From: Epiperipatus broadwayi
Lineage: Eukaryota > Onychophora > Udeonychophora > Euonychophora > Peripatidae
Assembly: GCA_028023455.1 (NCBI GenBank)
Contig: JAQFVV010000001.1
Coordinates: 25,413,401-25,477,400, forward strand
Direction of reading: 5' to 3'
DNA: 64,000 nucleotides
Positions 23,430 to 34,944 of this stretch are shown here, piece after piece; position 1 is the first letter of the stretch; each line of letters starts with the position of its first letter. The position numbers and the translations under genes are program-made. The notes under the pieces were generated by a model, which had not been told where the DNA came from, searched no databases, and saw only the letters and a program-made list of their open reading frames with translations.

Positions 23430-25330
23430 AATAAGGAAACAATTTTCCCACTACTGTTATTATGTATTTTGAATTGGCCAGCATTTTTAACAAAGAAGTG
23501 AGTCGTGCAATTAAATATACGAAAAAGAGATTAAGCTTCAGAAATACTAAAATTATATCTTTATAAAAAGTAGGTGAAGAAATAAAAAAATTGTTGGAAA
23601 AGTTATACAGCAAATATTTAAATGATAAAAAATGCATTAGATAACTGGAAAAATGCAATTATAATATTGATGTTCTGTAGAAAAAAAAATATTCCTATTT
23701 CAAAATATAGTGCTTTAAGGTCTGCCCATCCTCATGTATGTATGTAAATGAATTATGTCCTGTACATGAGGGGTCACAGTGACTTGTGGTCAACATGGGT
23801 AGGATGAGAAGGTTGGCACTAAGGTGCACTTTGAGTATTCCATCATCAGATTTTCAATGAAATGGATGGCTGAAGAGTTGTGGAGTGGAGTAGTTTGAAG
23901 CCTGTCCATTAAAGTATGAAGATTGGCTATTTTAATATAAGCTGAGCTTTGATTGTATATATGTGTGGAGATAATAATCTGGACAAACTGATGAGTGTTA
24001 GTTTAGCATGAAATACGTATATTGGTGATTATTTATCTTATTGACATGTGTGTGATCAAGTGTATCAGTGGTATGAGATAGCATGGATGGTTGAGGTTTG
24101 TCTGAAAGTCTGAGTTCAAACCCCTATATATTACATATATAAGTGCAGGTATGAAAAAGCCTGCTCTGTAGAGAAAAAAATTCATATTTTAAAATATTGA
24201 TAATTGAAAAGGTGATAAAAATATTATAAATTATGAACTATCAGACTTTTATCAACTCTATACAAAAGCTTTACTTAGATAATTATATTTTATCTGTAAC
24301 AAACTTTAGAATTAAAGCAATCAAAAAAACATTTTGAATTTAAAAGTGATTTTAATAAAATGGATCACATTTAATTATTAAGAGACGTTATAGAAAGAAC
24401 TAATGATTATGAATTACCGGTATAAATAAACAAACAAGTCCATCTTTTTTTTTACTTTTCTGGCACTCACAATCCCGAGCAATAAAGCCATAAGGAATTA
24501 TCAATATACTTTGGATTTATAGATCGGTGAAACGGTTTTTGATTCTATAAGCATTTGTATTGTGATTAAAGCATTGGATCATCAAGATATAGCCCTGAAT
24601 TATTATCATATTCTGAAAAATATCAAAATGCAACAGCAAAATAGATTACTTGATAATACTAAAAAAAAACATTTAGAAGGATGTATGACAGGGTGCTTAT
24701 ATGTCTTTAAAACTTTTTATATTTTATAAGAATTAAAATGAGCATCTAAAAGAGAAAAAAATAAACTGATATTATTTTAGTCATCGAAATTATGCAGATG
24801 CTTGATTGTTTTTTCAAATAATACTTCAGAGCTTCAGATAAAATCGCCTAAGAGTTATTAGATGAAAATAAGAAAGTAAAACTAAAGGCAAATTCTAAAT
24901 AAGTCTAAAGTGATATTAAATGAATTTTCCAAGAAAAATAAAATAAAAATAGATAACCATGAATTAGAAGAAATTAACAACTACAAATACCTTGGTGAGA
25001 TTATTAGCATTCATGGAAACATATTGGACAAAATTAATCATAAAATCAAACTTGGATGAAGTAATTTTGATAGTAATAACATTAAAAAAATATGACTATG
25101 TTGTATTTGAAAGGGGGGCAGGGATTAATATGTGTTTTTCCAGTTCTTTCATATGAATATAAGATTTAAATGCTTTGCAGAAGAACAATTTAAATTCAAT
25201 GCACTATTGAGAGATATATGTTAGAAGGAACAAGAAGAAATTGAAGACAAATATAATGGGTGAGAGAACAAAAAGGTATCTCTTACATAATTAAAATAAT
25301 TAAGAAATTGAAATAAAGCTTGACTGGACA
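23430..25330 (+). pseudogene. RTE reverse transcriptase remnant
   Basis: Before the insertion: VSRAIKYTKKRLS, VGEEIKKLLEKLYSKYL and a cysteine-broken version of the EDWK-A-I-I-L-I box, all in the order of the RTE linker to RT motif 1. After it: KGDKNIINYE, FNKMDHI and RDVIERTNDYELPV, then ETVFDSI (motif A, normally EKAFDS), ALDHQDIALNYY, and VILNEFSKKNKIKID, NNYKYLGEIISIHGN. A C-terminal WVREQKGISYIIKIIKKLK near 25258-25320 follows. The FADD box is present only as a shifted remnant near 24790. It is clearly dead and old. Confidence 0.72.
23675..24197 (+). mobile_element. SINE-like insertion with ~32-bp flanking direct repeats
   Basis: A 457-base insertion (23709-24165) splits RTE copy A. Its flanks, 23675-23708 and 24166-24197, are diverged direct repeats starting CTGTAGA and ending AAAATAT, as expected from target duplication. 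The 3' half (about 23940-24165) is shared with 61890-62110 (reverse) and 59640-59880. It contains TAGCATGGATGG and, about 35 bases later, GAGTTCAAACCCC, which resemble the A and B boxes of RNA polymerase III promoters. A tRNA-derived SINE is therefore likely, though the tRNA cannot be named. Confidence 0.5.
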
Positions 25331-25506
25331 AAATTGATCACAAAAGAAGATGTTCAAAGAGACCACATATGGGATGAATAGTTAAAATAAGGTTTCTGTG
25401 TGTTATAATAGAAAAAAGGCTAAAGATCAGAGAAACTGACTAAACTTCAAAACATCTTTATATTGAAAATGAATAATAGTTGAAAGTGATGATGATGATG
25501 ATGATA

Positions 25507-26530
25507 TATCCTAATGTAATTTCAGCAACAATTTATTTTTAGTATAATTTTTAATCTTATAAAAAAAAAACTTTGGCTAATATTTTTCAAATTAAAATTT
25601 ATATGAAATGGAATTTTCTAAAATGAATCAATTGGTTCCAGAAGGTCATTATATATTGACATATATATATATAGCAGAATTCTATTCCAAGGCCACGGTG
25701 AACAACAAAAATGCATTCCTAAAATTTAAGCAGGAAAAATCATGCATATATGTATATATGTAAAAATACATATAGCATTAATATATCTCTATATATTGCA
25801 CATTTTTAAATGAAAACTAAAATTCATCCTTTAAAAGTACTGAGTCTTAAATGAAGGCAATTTTATTATTCATTTTAAAGCTTTATATCTAGATACTATA
25901 TTATCCCAACATTTGCGAGATCATTTAATTTTACACAAGCTTGAAGTGAAGGCCATAGTGAACTTTTCATGTAAAGTTCTACGCCTGCCAGATACTTCTA
26001 CCATTTAATATTTATAGTTATTGTTCATTATTACTCCTACTTATGCTAAATAATCATCGCGTATATAGTTATCAACTTTATGACATTTAATGCCAGGTAA
26101 AGTTTACATATAACTCTTCAACAATGCATTGCAAATAAAAAGAAAATTTTTTTGAGATGTACTCACATTTTATTTAATTGTCATAAATCGCAAATAAACT
26201 TTTAGATTGATATTTTTTGTTATAGTTATTTAATTGGTACTTTTTATTATTAAGTTGTTCCAATAAATAACTAAACCATTCATTTTAGATGAATTCAACT
26301 CGATGAGTTCATTCTGCTTAGATGAATTAACCACATTCCTTTTCTCCCTGATAAAAATAAAAGTAAAAAATAATGTAATAAATATTTTACTGAAGTATGG
26401 TGTTTAAGAATTTTTTGGTAGAGATTTCAATGTCTTTTTCTCTTATTTCTATAATGTCTAATGATTCTTCATCTTTGACTGGTGCAACTTCTGACTGGCC
26501 TTATTTTTTGATGCATGCAGAAAATAATGG
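25507..26530. other. AT-rich intronic DNA
   Basis: I see no gene. Two short passages share GGCCA-GTGAAC (25693-25705 and 25950-25962), which may be traces of an old repeat. Confidence 0.25.
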
Positions 26531-26539
26531 TTGTTGAAA

Positions 26540-27800
26540 AAATAATGGTTGTTGATCTCATTGACTAACTAGAAAGACCTGCTGCACAATCCTTCTGGTC
26601 AACAGGAGTTGATATGTAATTGATGTCTACAATGTCTTTGGATTTGACCTTCTGTTGTCTTTACTACTAGAAGATGACATACATGTTTTGATGATCATAA
26701 TTGCTTGTATTGAATTATTTTCTGGATGTATTCAGCATAATATACTTTTTTCCTATTTTGGAATATCTACTATTCATTTTTAGTGTGTGTATCAGATTTA
26801 AGATTGTATAATTTAATTCCTAACATACTATTCATTAATATTTCAGCTGATGTTTTATTATGCATAACTAATGATATTATTTGTTGTATTAACAGCATTC
26901 TAAATAAGTGCACACTCTATTCACTTAATGTTTGCATCTGAAGATTTTTAATTGCCTCTTACATTACCCGTTTATCACACTCATTGCTTTATGTCAAGAT
27001 ATAAAAGTTGTTTCATTATTGGGACATATGGATCTTGGGAGACTATGCATGGTAAATGTTTTGCTTTTATGATTAATAAATAGTAAGAGGATATTTCTAA
27101 TGTCTCTAATCACTTGAACAAGGCATTAACAGTCACATGAAATTATGTACATATGCTTGAACATGCATAATCTCTAACTCAGTCTTCCCTAAGACTATCT
27201 ACTTGAAGATAAGGTCTGATCCTTGTTTTATCAGACATATTTTCAATGATTAGGCATTGTTGGCATTAGCAGATTTGTGCTCTGATATCTGAATCTAAAC
27301 TAAGTTACTATACATATGGTCTAGACAGCATTTTTATTCTGGACATGTTAATCAATCTCTGGATAAAACAGTAACTTTTGTCATCAAAATATGTCTTTTT
27401 TTTCAATGGCTAGCTTATGCCTTTTTGACCAAAAAGCTTAATGCAGTTGATTAATCATTAAATGATAATCTTGAATATTTCCACTTTCTCAAAAGCTACT
27501 ATTCTGGGTTATTCAATATTAATTGGGTTATTATTTTACTATTTGTCCTTACTATTTACAAAGTCAGTCATGTTAACACTGTTTCTCCCTTTCATGTTCA
27601 ATGTTATCCATAACTGACTTGTATTTTAAAATCATGAACATTCAAAAATTGAACTATTTTAGCATATGGGATGAGATATGTTATGGAAGATATTTGTCAT
27701 CCACTTGTAATATGAATAATCTTCAATAATTGTACTGATATTTTATTGACAACCAATATCAATATCTTTGTCTTTTTGAAAACACCCCAGTCAAAGTCAG
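26540..27800 (-). pseudogene. decayed Gypsy-type integrase, tentative
   Basis: On the - strand, in broken frames, the order is LFINH, then LPRSICPNNETTF (family: LP..IVSDNGT.F), then EAIKNLQMQT, then IISLVMHNKTSAEILMNS with MLGIKLYNLKSD, then QNRKKVYYAEYIQK. The segment H-x-T-x-x-S-x-A-E-I-L followed by LGIKL..LK.D is the conserved end of the Gypsy integrase core (H.TTG.SPAELL.GR..R..L..L), and the following N-R-K-x-Y-Y matches its post-core helix. Many stops show that it is dead. No flanking LTR was identified. Confidence 0.5.
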
Positions 27801-28173
27801 AATATTTTTAATGAAAGTATGAACTAAACTTATCCAGCAAAGATATCTGCCATATTACTGTTTGTTGTCTTGATTTAATGATTTAGTAAATATTTATACA
27901 TTTAACAGCAAAATAGGTTTGATTTATTGAGAAAAAATGCTCATGTTACTAGTTATTCTACTTTAGAAGATTTCATTATAGCTAACTCAGCCTATTTAAA
28001 TTTAAAATGCGCATTTCAAGCTTTAGACTAAAGATTAATAATTTTTGTTTAAGATGTTAAATTAAAAATTGATTAATAATTTTTTATGATTTTTTTACAA
28101 ATTTTTAAATTTAAAATAAATTTATGAAAAAAATTACATATGCGATCTCTTTTAATAAAATATGTTATTGCAG
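27801..28173. other. intronic AT-rich DNA before the TM3 exon
   Basis: I see nothing beyond the T-rich acceptor region of the next exon. Confidence 0.35.
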
Positions 28174-28281
28174 ATTAATGCATGGGTTTTATGTCTTGGC
28201 TTTTCATTAGCATTTGGAAGCATGTTTTCAAAAACGTGGAGGGTATATTTAATTTTTACGAATAAAAAATTGGAAAAAAAG
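28174..28281 (+). CDS. GABBR2-like: GABA-B receptor 2-like exon: TM3 and loop 2
   Basis: This 108-base exon is flanked by TTATTGCAG and by AAG/GTTAGT, both phase 0. It encodes 36 residues: INAW, then the hydrophobic TM3 with the family motif FGSMFSKTWRV, then a lysine-rich loop (TNKKLEKK). Together with the preceding CK it restores the conserved cysteine-to-tryptophan spacing seen in GABA-B receptors (C, four residues, W). The lysine-rich second intracellular loop is the region known in subunit 2 to contribute to G-protein coupling. The reading frame runs on for about 24 codons into the intron before a stop, but the match to the family ends exactly at the donor. I see no damage. Confidence 0.88.
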
Positions 28282-30540
28282 GTTAGTAAATTTATGTATT
28301 TGAACATAAGTAATAGTATAAATTATATTTTGACTTTTTTAGAAATATTGCTTTGATACAAAAATATTTTTAGAAATATTTTTCTATACTACAAATTCTA
28401 TTATAAAACACAAATGATCCTGATACTATTTTACTACATCTTTTTAACAATTATATAATCAATAATTAATAGCACGGATAGATTTAAGTGTCTAATGAAT
28501 GAATGAGTAATTACTATATTCAGCTTATGTAATATAAAACTGTCTATAATTTATATAACACAAAACACTATTTCGTGGATAAGTTTAATATCATCCTGTT
28601 CTGTAAATATCAATAGCTATAGTAAAACATAGGCATAGTATATATATATGTATGATGCATGTGTGTGTAAATGTGCATGTAATTTAAGAAATACTATATT
28701 TAGATATATACATAGACAAGTTCCATAAAAATAAGCTTCAATCACAATGTTTGAATTCCATATGCGATGTGTGTATATATATTGCTGTTGGGGACTTTGG
28801 CTAAATTAAATTACAAAGTTCATTAATATATGGGATATCTGAATTAAGTTCAGACCCATATGATTATTTCAGTTGGATAGCTCAAGGATGATGCAAATGG
28901 TGGGACTGCACTATGCTTTGTATTTATCAAGGCCCCATACCTGAATAATCTTTTGTAAAACAAAAAATAAAATGTTTTATTGCTTGCTAGCAATTATGTT
29001 TCCTTTTTTGATTTGCCAAAATCGGTAATTTGAAAGACCTATTATGCCTACAAAATAATACAATTGTATAAGTACTATTTGTGTAGAGATGTATATCTTC
29101 AGCTACTACAATGTATAATTTAAATATTTCACAGTATTCTGATCATGTTAATATGAAATTGACATAGTTTAAAAATGGTTCTCTTCATTAGCAATTTTAC
29201 CCGTTGAGTCAGAATTTACTAAAAGAATAAATTCAGGCAGATTTGCAATAAAACTTTTAAGGAAATATTTTTTTTTTTGCATTATATGTATTTTATTTTG
29301 AGTTATCAAATATTGTTTTAACAAAATATCATATTTGTAATTTATAAATATTTCTTTACACATTATAAATATTACTTTGTGCAATTTTATTTTGAGTAAA
29401 CCAAATAAAGTATGCATAATGCAATATATATATATATTTTCTTGAATGATGTTTTTTTTTTTTTTTTTTTTGCGAAATTCCATTCAAAATAAATAAACAA
29501 TTTTAACAAAGAGAATGGATTCTTGACTTGGTTTGTAATAATTGTAAGTTCGTAATAATTGTAAAGCAGTATATCTATATCTACAAATAAGATGATTTTT
29601 TAAAAATATCTAAGTATTTTTATCATGAGTAAAAGACTCCCTTCCTGCATGAAAACATTGCTTCAGCCTACCCTTTGTTTCAGGCTGACTCTGAGCCATA
29701 TATATATATATCAAAGAATCACTTTCACTATTGCACAAGAGACGCAACAACATGCAGGAAAGAACATCTCTCGTCAGTTACTTAGAATAACGTCAGTTAC
29801 ATTAAATTGAACAATTTGATATCTAATCATGAATATTCAATACACTTGTCTTCAATAAACTATTCTACTTCAATAAGTCTACATTTATATTGAAGTACAC
29901 TATATATCCTTAATAGTGTTATTATGAAAAGTAAGGTTGTTATATTTGATCAGATGATTGGCAGCTAGTGAAAAATGTTTTCCCAAAATGCATATTTCTT
30001 TAGGAATGGATGGTAAGTTTTTTTTTTTACATTGCATAGTAAGCAAATGTTAAATAATTCAATCACTATTATTGGAGCTTATATCTATCTAAGTATGCTT
30101 AGGTAAATGAACGTGTGTGTATGTGTCTAAATTAATCACATAATATTCTGAGAAAGAAATTAAATAATATTTAAACACACTGAGAAATTTCATTTTAGCA
30201 ATGTTTCTTTTTGAATAGTTAATAAAACCAGGATTATTTTTAATTTGTATGTTTAATTCTGTTATATTATGCAGATGTCTATTTTATCTCACAAACATAA
30301 TATATAAATAATAACAATAATTAAACATTTTTTTAAAAATAATGTTTTTTTATTTATTCAATTCTACTAGTCCTTGTTATTTTAGTTAAATTTCTATGAA
30401 CTGAATATCATTTCATTTATATTATCATTGCAACTACTATTTTCTCCACAGTTTTTGCTGTGTCAGAACTTTTTTGATTCTTTTTACAACAATATATTAC
30501 TGAGAATGGTCACACATACTGTAATGGTCATATTTGTACA
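28282..30540. other. intronic AT-rich DNA
   Basis: This is the intron after the TM3 exon. Positions 28795-28900 share TTAAGTTCAGACCCATATGA and neighbouring sequence with the inner part of foldback family F (17213-17290). Poly-T runs lie near 29449-29472. I see no gene. Confidence 0.35.
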
Positions 30541-30889
30541 TTCATACAACAAAATCCAGAGTCCTGGCAAATTATACCAAGGCTGATCTAGATGAAGGGT
30601 TGAGACCTTGAATCTGATTGCACTTCAGCTTCAGCACCAACACTCCATGACTTACTACCCCATTAATGACATATATGAGGCTACACTCAGAATTTTTTGA
30701 TTGCATGCTGGCAGTAGCAAAGGGTGGAGCAAGAGACTCAGGGAATATTAACTGAATTACTATTAATTTAAATACATACATATCTATGGCTGGGTAGATA
30801 ATGCATATATGAATACTAATATTAGGAAACTTAACTAAGATTTAGGATTAATAAATTTAACTAAGATTTGGGATGGATTACGAATGATA
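30541..30889. other. less AT-rich non-coding block
   Basis: Positions 30541-30740 are visibly richer in G and C than the surroundings (for example AAGGGTGGAGCAAGAGACTC). They carry no convincing protein, and the open frame of 69 codons on the - strand matches nothing I know. It could be a piece of a transposon. Confidence 0.25.
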
Positions 30890-31997
30890 TGCAACACAGT
30901 TATTATAATTCAATATATTTTAATTAATCAATACAAATCAATAAACAGGAGTGTATTGAAGGATACACGCAGGTGTAAACAATGATGAGCAAGTAACAGA
31001 ATCTCATCTGATGCACTATAATTTAAGAATTTATTACAAGTTTAATCATCTATGGTCTATTCACACCTTAATTTTACTAAGCCTGACCTATTAGGCTTAA
31101 AATGGTTAAGTCAGTCCAAGAATGATGATTTATCACCATAATATTTAATAAAAGTCATTTAATAACACTTAAATGAACTGCAATGAGCTCTCTATGCAGA
31201 TCATACATATAGAAATCAGATTATATATTCAGATCAATGCTGAAATATTACATAACATTATGGCAGGATGAACTGGAGTTTTGTAGCATGACTTCAGGCA
31301 CTATGGCATATATATTACTAGAAATGTGCTCATCTGGAATATGTAGTTACTCAGGGGATGCAGTACCAAGTATTCAGTTCCTGTGGACTGTATAACTTGC
31401 TACAAATAAATTGAACACATAGTTCAATGACTGGAGGAGTTTATAAAAAACAATCTGGACCCGCGTGTTCCAGTTTTAAAGAAGAGCTGTCTGAACTAAG
31501 GAGATGGGGTGGCCATTAAAACCAGAAGCCCATTCATATAAGAAACATACAGCAAGGCTTATATGCATGTATGTGCTTTCTAAAGACACATTCACCATGC
31601 TAAATATAATATTAATAACTAAAAGTATGCAAAATTCTATAGTTTCATTTCACAAAACTACCATACGCCAGTTCTAATTAGCATTTTTAAAACATGCTAA
31701 AAGGGAATAATTAAAGTAATCTAATTTTATTAGCCAATCTGCTTAGTTTATAAGAGGGCTAAAGCATATCTGGGACTTAAGCAATACATATAATACACTT
31801 TATAACCCATTCTTGCATTTGTTAATTAATTACTTTATTAATTTGCAAACCTAATTCTAATGACAATAATAATAATAATAAGCTAAAGATAATAACTTAA
31901 TGAATATATTTAGGTTTTTAGAGAGGAGATTTGTGTGTGTGCGCTAAAGAACAACATTACTTAATTTAGAGAGAGCATCTAATCATCTCTCCCCCTT
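30890..31997 (-). repeat. possible LTR with polypurine tract, - strand
   Basis: Read on the - strand, a polypurine tract TAAGGGGGAGAGA (31998-31986) is followed at once by TG, the usual start of an LTR, and upstream of it lies a pol-tail-like frame. The far end is not fixed; TGCAACACAG on the + strand at 30890 would give an LTR of about 1.1 kb ending in CA, but this is a guess. No second LTR was found in the window. Confidence 0.3.
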
Positions 31998-32289
31998 AAA
32001 CTTTATTCATAAAATCAATCTCCATTCTGAACTGGACATAGCATAAATTATAAAATAATATATATAAAACAAATAAGGTAGGTATGACCACAGATTAAAA
32101 AGAATAATAACTGAGTAAGTTATTATTAACAAGCATTTAGATTTTTAGAAAAAAATAGGCAAATTTACAGATATTAATTTTAACATAATTTTAAATCATA
32201 TTTTACAGATTAAATCAGTTTAATTATTAGAACATTATTATTTAGAAGTTTGTGCACATTTATAAATTATAAGCTAGCTTAACTTTTAA

Positions 32290-32470
32290 ATAATTTATAG
32301 AGTTATTTTTAAAGAGTTCTGCTGGAAAAATTGTTACTGCATCTTCTTTGTTGAGGATTCTGTAGCTGCTCACCATCATTCTTGACTGGGCTTGTGTTAT
32401 GTCTTCTTGGCAGTTTAACTGGTCTTCCCCCATTCTTCGATTTCCACAGACCAATCTCTTGAAAGGAGAG
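32290..32470 (-). pseudogene. possible end of an LTR-retrotransposon pol frame
   Basis: On the - strand one frame reads SKNGGRPVKLPRRHNTSP, followed by VKNDGEQLQN. The G-R-x-V-K-x-P-R-R signature resembles the basic C-terminal tail of many Gypsy Pol proteins (RSGR.V..P.R). Its position, a few hundred bases before a polypurine tract, fits such an element. The overlapping 64-codon frame in another phase has no match. The evidence is a short motif only. Confidence 0.3.
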
Positions 32471-32479
32471 CTGATAAAA

Positions 32480-34326
32480 ATAGAGTCTTAACCATCAGAC
32501 TTCATTTTTCAGTCAGTCATATGCAACTGGCAGCAATTACACATCAAGATTATAAAATGAACAAAGTGAACCAAGTGAACCCCCTACTGAAAATTTAAAG
32601 TTATTTATACCTGAAAACTCGGTAATTTGAGTGTCCTGTTTATGACTTTCACAAAGTTTTCTCAGTAATTTAAAATGCATAAAATGAAAACTGTGGTCAT
32701 TTCTTGGTTAAAACAATAACAATCAAACAAGTCACTCTTGTTCTTAGTTTTTATTTTTAAAAGACATTAAAATTTTGATTCCCAGTTTGATTAATTACTT
32801 GCAGATGGTTTTCTCAGAATTACAACTTTTTATAAAAACAGATAACCTTTTTTTAAAAGAGTTTAAGTCTGTAAACATTCTAGTATATAGGTGTCTGAGA
32901 CTACCACAGGAATTAAATTTTATATATGAATGCATTTAAATAAAGAGTTTTTAATTAAGAATAATGCAAATTTAAATTAATTTAAAAGTTGTAATGCTTT
33001 TAAATCAATTGCATTATGGCTTCTTTCACATATATATGTAAGTAATTACACACATATAACAATGTTCATGCAAATTAATTTAAATTATATCATTTTATTA
33101 AATTTTAAATTTATAACAGTTTATGCATTATATGCACACAAATATTAATATGATTATTGGATGTGCACATCTATACAAATACATGCACATACATGTAAAT
33201 ATACACTATTACATATAAAATAAGTTATTAGAAGCTTTTCTATGTGGAGTGGGATGGGTTTGAATTAGGCAAAAAGATACTACTATGGAACATAGTAGGT
33301 GAAACAGGATGATGGCTAAATAATACCATTTCACTATATTGCCAACTTAGCATGAACAAGTTTTTTACTTGAGTAAGAATACAAAAAATGATAAAGAACA
33401 GCTTTTCAGCTTTGTGATATTTATATGTAACATAATTTAAAACAATATTAGTTTTAAGTTACAAAAAAAAATTCAATTTTTTTAAATATTTCAAAATTGT
33501 TTGCTTTATGATTAATTAGCGACAGGATTGCTTTCAAGAAAGGACCATAGGGGTGTTAGTAAATCAGTAGACTTCAGCATCCTGTAGAGAAAGCCATTTT
33601 TAATTCAGCTATTGAAGAGGATAATAGAAGTCTTTTTTGACTCAACTTTGGGAAGAAGCAAAAGTTTAACTATTAAAAAATATATGTTCTAAAATAGAAA
33701 ATAACCATAAAAATAAATTATTGGCCTTATTAATGCTCATGGCAATTCTAGATATGAAATGAAAATTTAATAAAGAAAAAAAAAGCACCTAACAATATAT
33801 AAGTAAATTAATTTTAAATAAAGTTATTGAAAGATATCTTTTTAATATATAAATATATAAAAAATTTATAACAAAATGAAATATTATTACAGCCAACATG
33901 ACTGACTCTAGCATATGCATTATGCTATTATTAATAAGAATATTAGTTAGAAAGGTTAGGTTTAATCAGTGAGGTAACCCTAAGGTTAATAAGACTACTG
34001 ATCAATATGACTGACTCTAACCTATGTTGTAATCCCAGAGGGAATAAGACTGCTAGTTTTTATAGCTGACTCTAACTTATGTAGAAATATATAAAAAATA
34101 TGATCAAACCTCAGTGGAAAAAAAATCTGTTTAAAAAACAATTTATATTTAAAGTAGTATGTTGGTAAAAAAAATATACATTTCTGTATAAAGTCATAAT
34201 CATTTGTAATATTTTGGATCAAAGTAGTTTTTCTTCTAATTTTACTAAGAAGCACAGAACTATGCACATATGCACATGTAAATATATATCTAGTTAATAT
34301 TTGAATTTAATTTGTTTTCTTTTTAG
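32480..34326. other. intronic AT-rich DNA
   Basis: I see no gene. Around 33895-34085 a loose tandem theme (ATGACTGACTCTA, AATAAGACT) recurs three times, which suggests a decayed tandem repeat of about 65-80 bases. Confidence 0.3.
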
Positions 34327-34449
34327 ATAATTAAAGATTGGCACTTATATATCATAGTTGCCTTGCTTCTATTTATAGACTTCATTTTCTTCTTATGCTG
34401 GGAAATAATAGATCCATTAGTGGTACAAGTACGGAAATATTCTGCTGAG
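34327..34449 (+). CDS. GABBR2-like: GABA-B receptor 2-like exon: TM4
   Basis: This 123-base exon is flanked by a T-rich acceptor (TTTTCTTTTTAG) and the donor GAG/GTAACT, both phase 0. It starts with IIKDWHLYIIVALLL, continues through TM4 (LFIDFIFFLCWEIIDPL) and ends VRKYSAE. The order IIKD, ID, CW, DPL and KYS.E follows vertebrate GABBR2 closely; subunit 1 lacks the IIKD and KYS motifs. It joins the previous exon as KK-IIKD, which is also the vertebrate sequence at that point. The exon is too short to show as a long open frame. Confidence 0.88.
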
Positions 34450-34764
34450 GTAACTTAATTGAAATAGTATTCTAATAATGAATGCATTTTCTTTTTGTGA
34501 TGCATATTTTCATAACATTACATACATATATACAATTATTTAGCATGATTTGACTGAAATTCTGAATATATGGTTTAAAATTATTTTGTTTAGACTTACC
34601 AAGTGCTTGGAAAAAATGTATACACTTTCATTAGGATGTAATAGGAATGAATTTATTTAAAAAAATTTCTATCAAAATGCATTATGGCTATCAAACAAAA
34701 TAGTTTTTATCAAAAAAGATTAAAATGTAGTTAGTGTTTTTGTTGCATTGTACTATAATTTTTT

Positions 34765-34944
34765 AAGAGATTTCTTTTTTGTAAAGAAGATGCATTCCGA
34801 TTCCATGGAATTAGAGACAGTATTATTTTTTCCCAAAATTTATTTTATTTGATCATCATCTTGTATTTTGATGAAAAACATTCTGACAAGCTTAAACAAC
34901 AGAATGAAGAACTAAAGCAGAATAAATTTTTTTTCAAGAAGATG
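34765..34944 (+). pseudogene. hAT-like transposase fragment, tentative
   Basis: An uninterrupted frame reads AFRFHGIRDSIIFSQNLFYL, then LYFDEKHSDKLKQQNEELKQ and NKFFFKKM. The order FRxHxxRDSI, Q/N-FY-L-I, F/YDE, L..H is that of the DUF4371/ZMYM-type hAT transposase segment (LAFRGHRDS...N..NF..LI..L..YDE.L). It lies 320 bases after the TM4 exon. The match stops where ATG/GTGAGT would make a good splice donor. It could be a fossil fragment; exon use is possible but nothing else supports it. Confidence 0.4.

Larger units (their letters stand above)
22440..25506 (+). mobile_element. RTE-clade non-LTR retrotransposon, decayed copy A
   Basis: Protein pieces in the correct order for an RTE-type LINE can be read along this stretch: endonuclease (22530-22990), linker and RT start (23460-23680), RT fingers and palm (24200-24660), the region after the palm (24840-25060) and the C-terminal part (25260-25330). 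It ends in a (GAT)n run at about 25487-25505, a typical tail for this clade. All parts are broken by stops and shifts. It is interrupted at 23709-24165 by a later insertion flanked by a duplicated sequence, and by a smaller extra segment near 24425-24510. Confidence 0.75.

Noticed and set aside
23257-23658. Minus-strand frame of 133 codons rich in Phe and Ile
   Set aside because: It is the reverse of the A-rich RTE remnant on the + strand.
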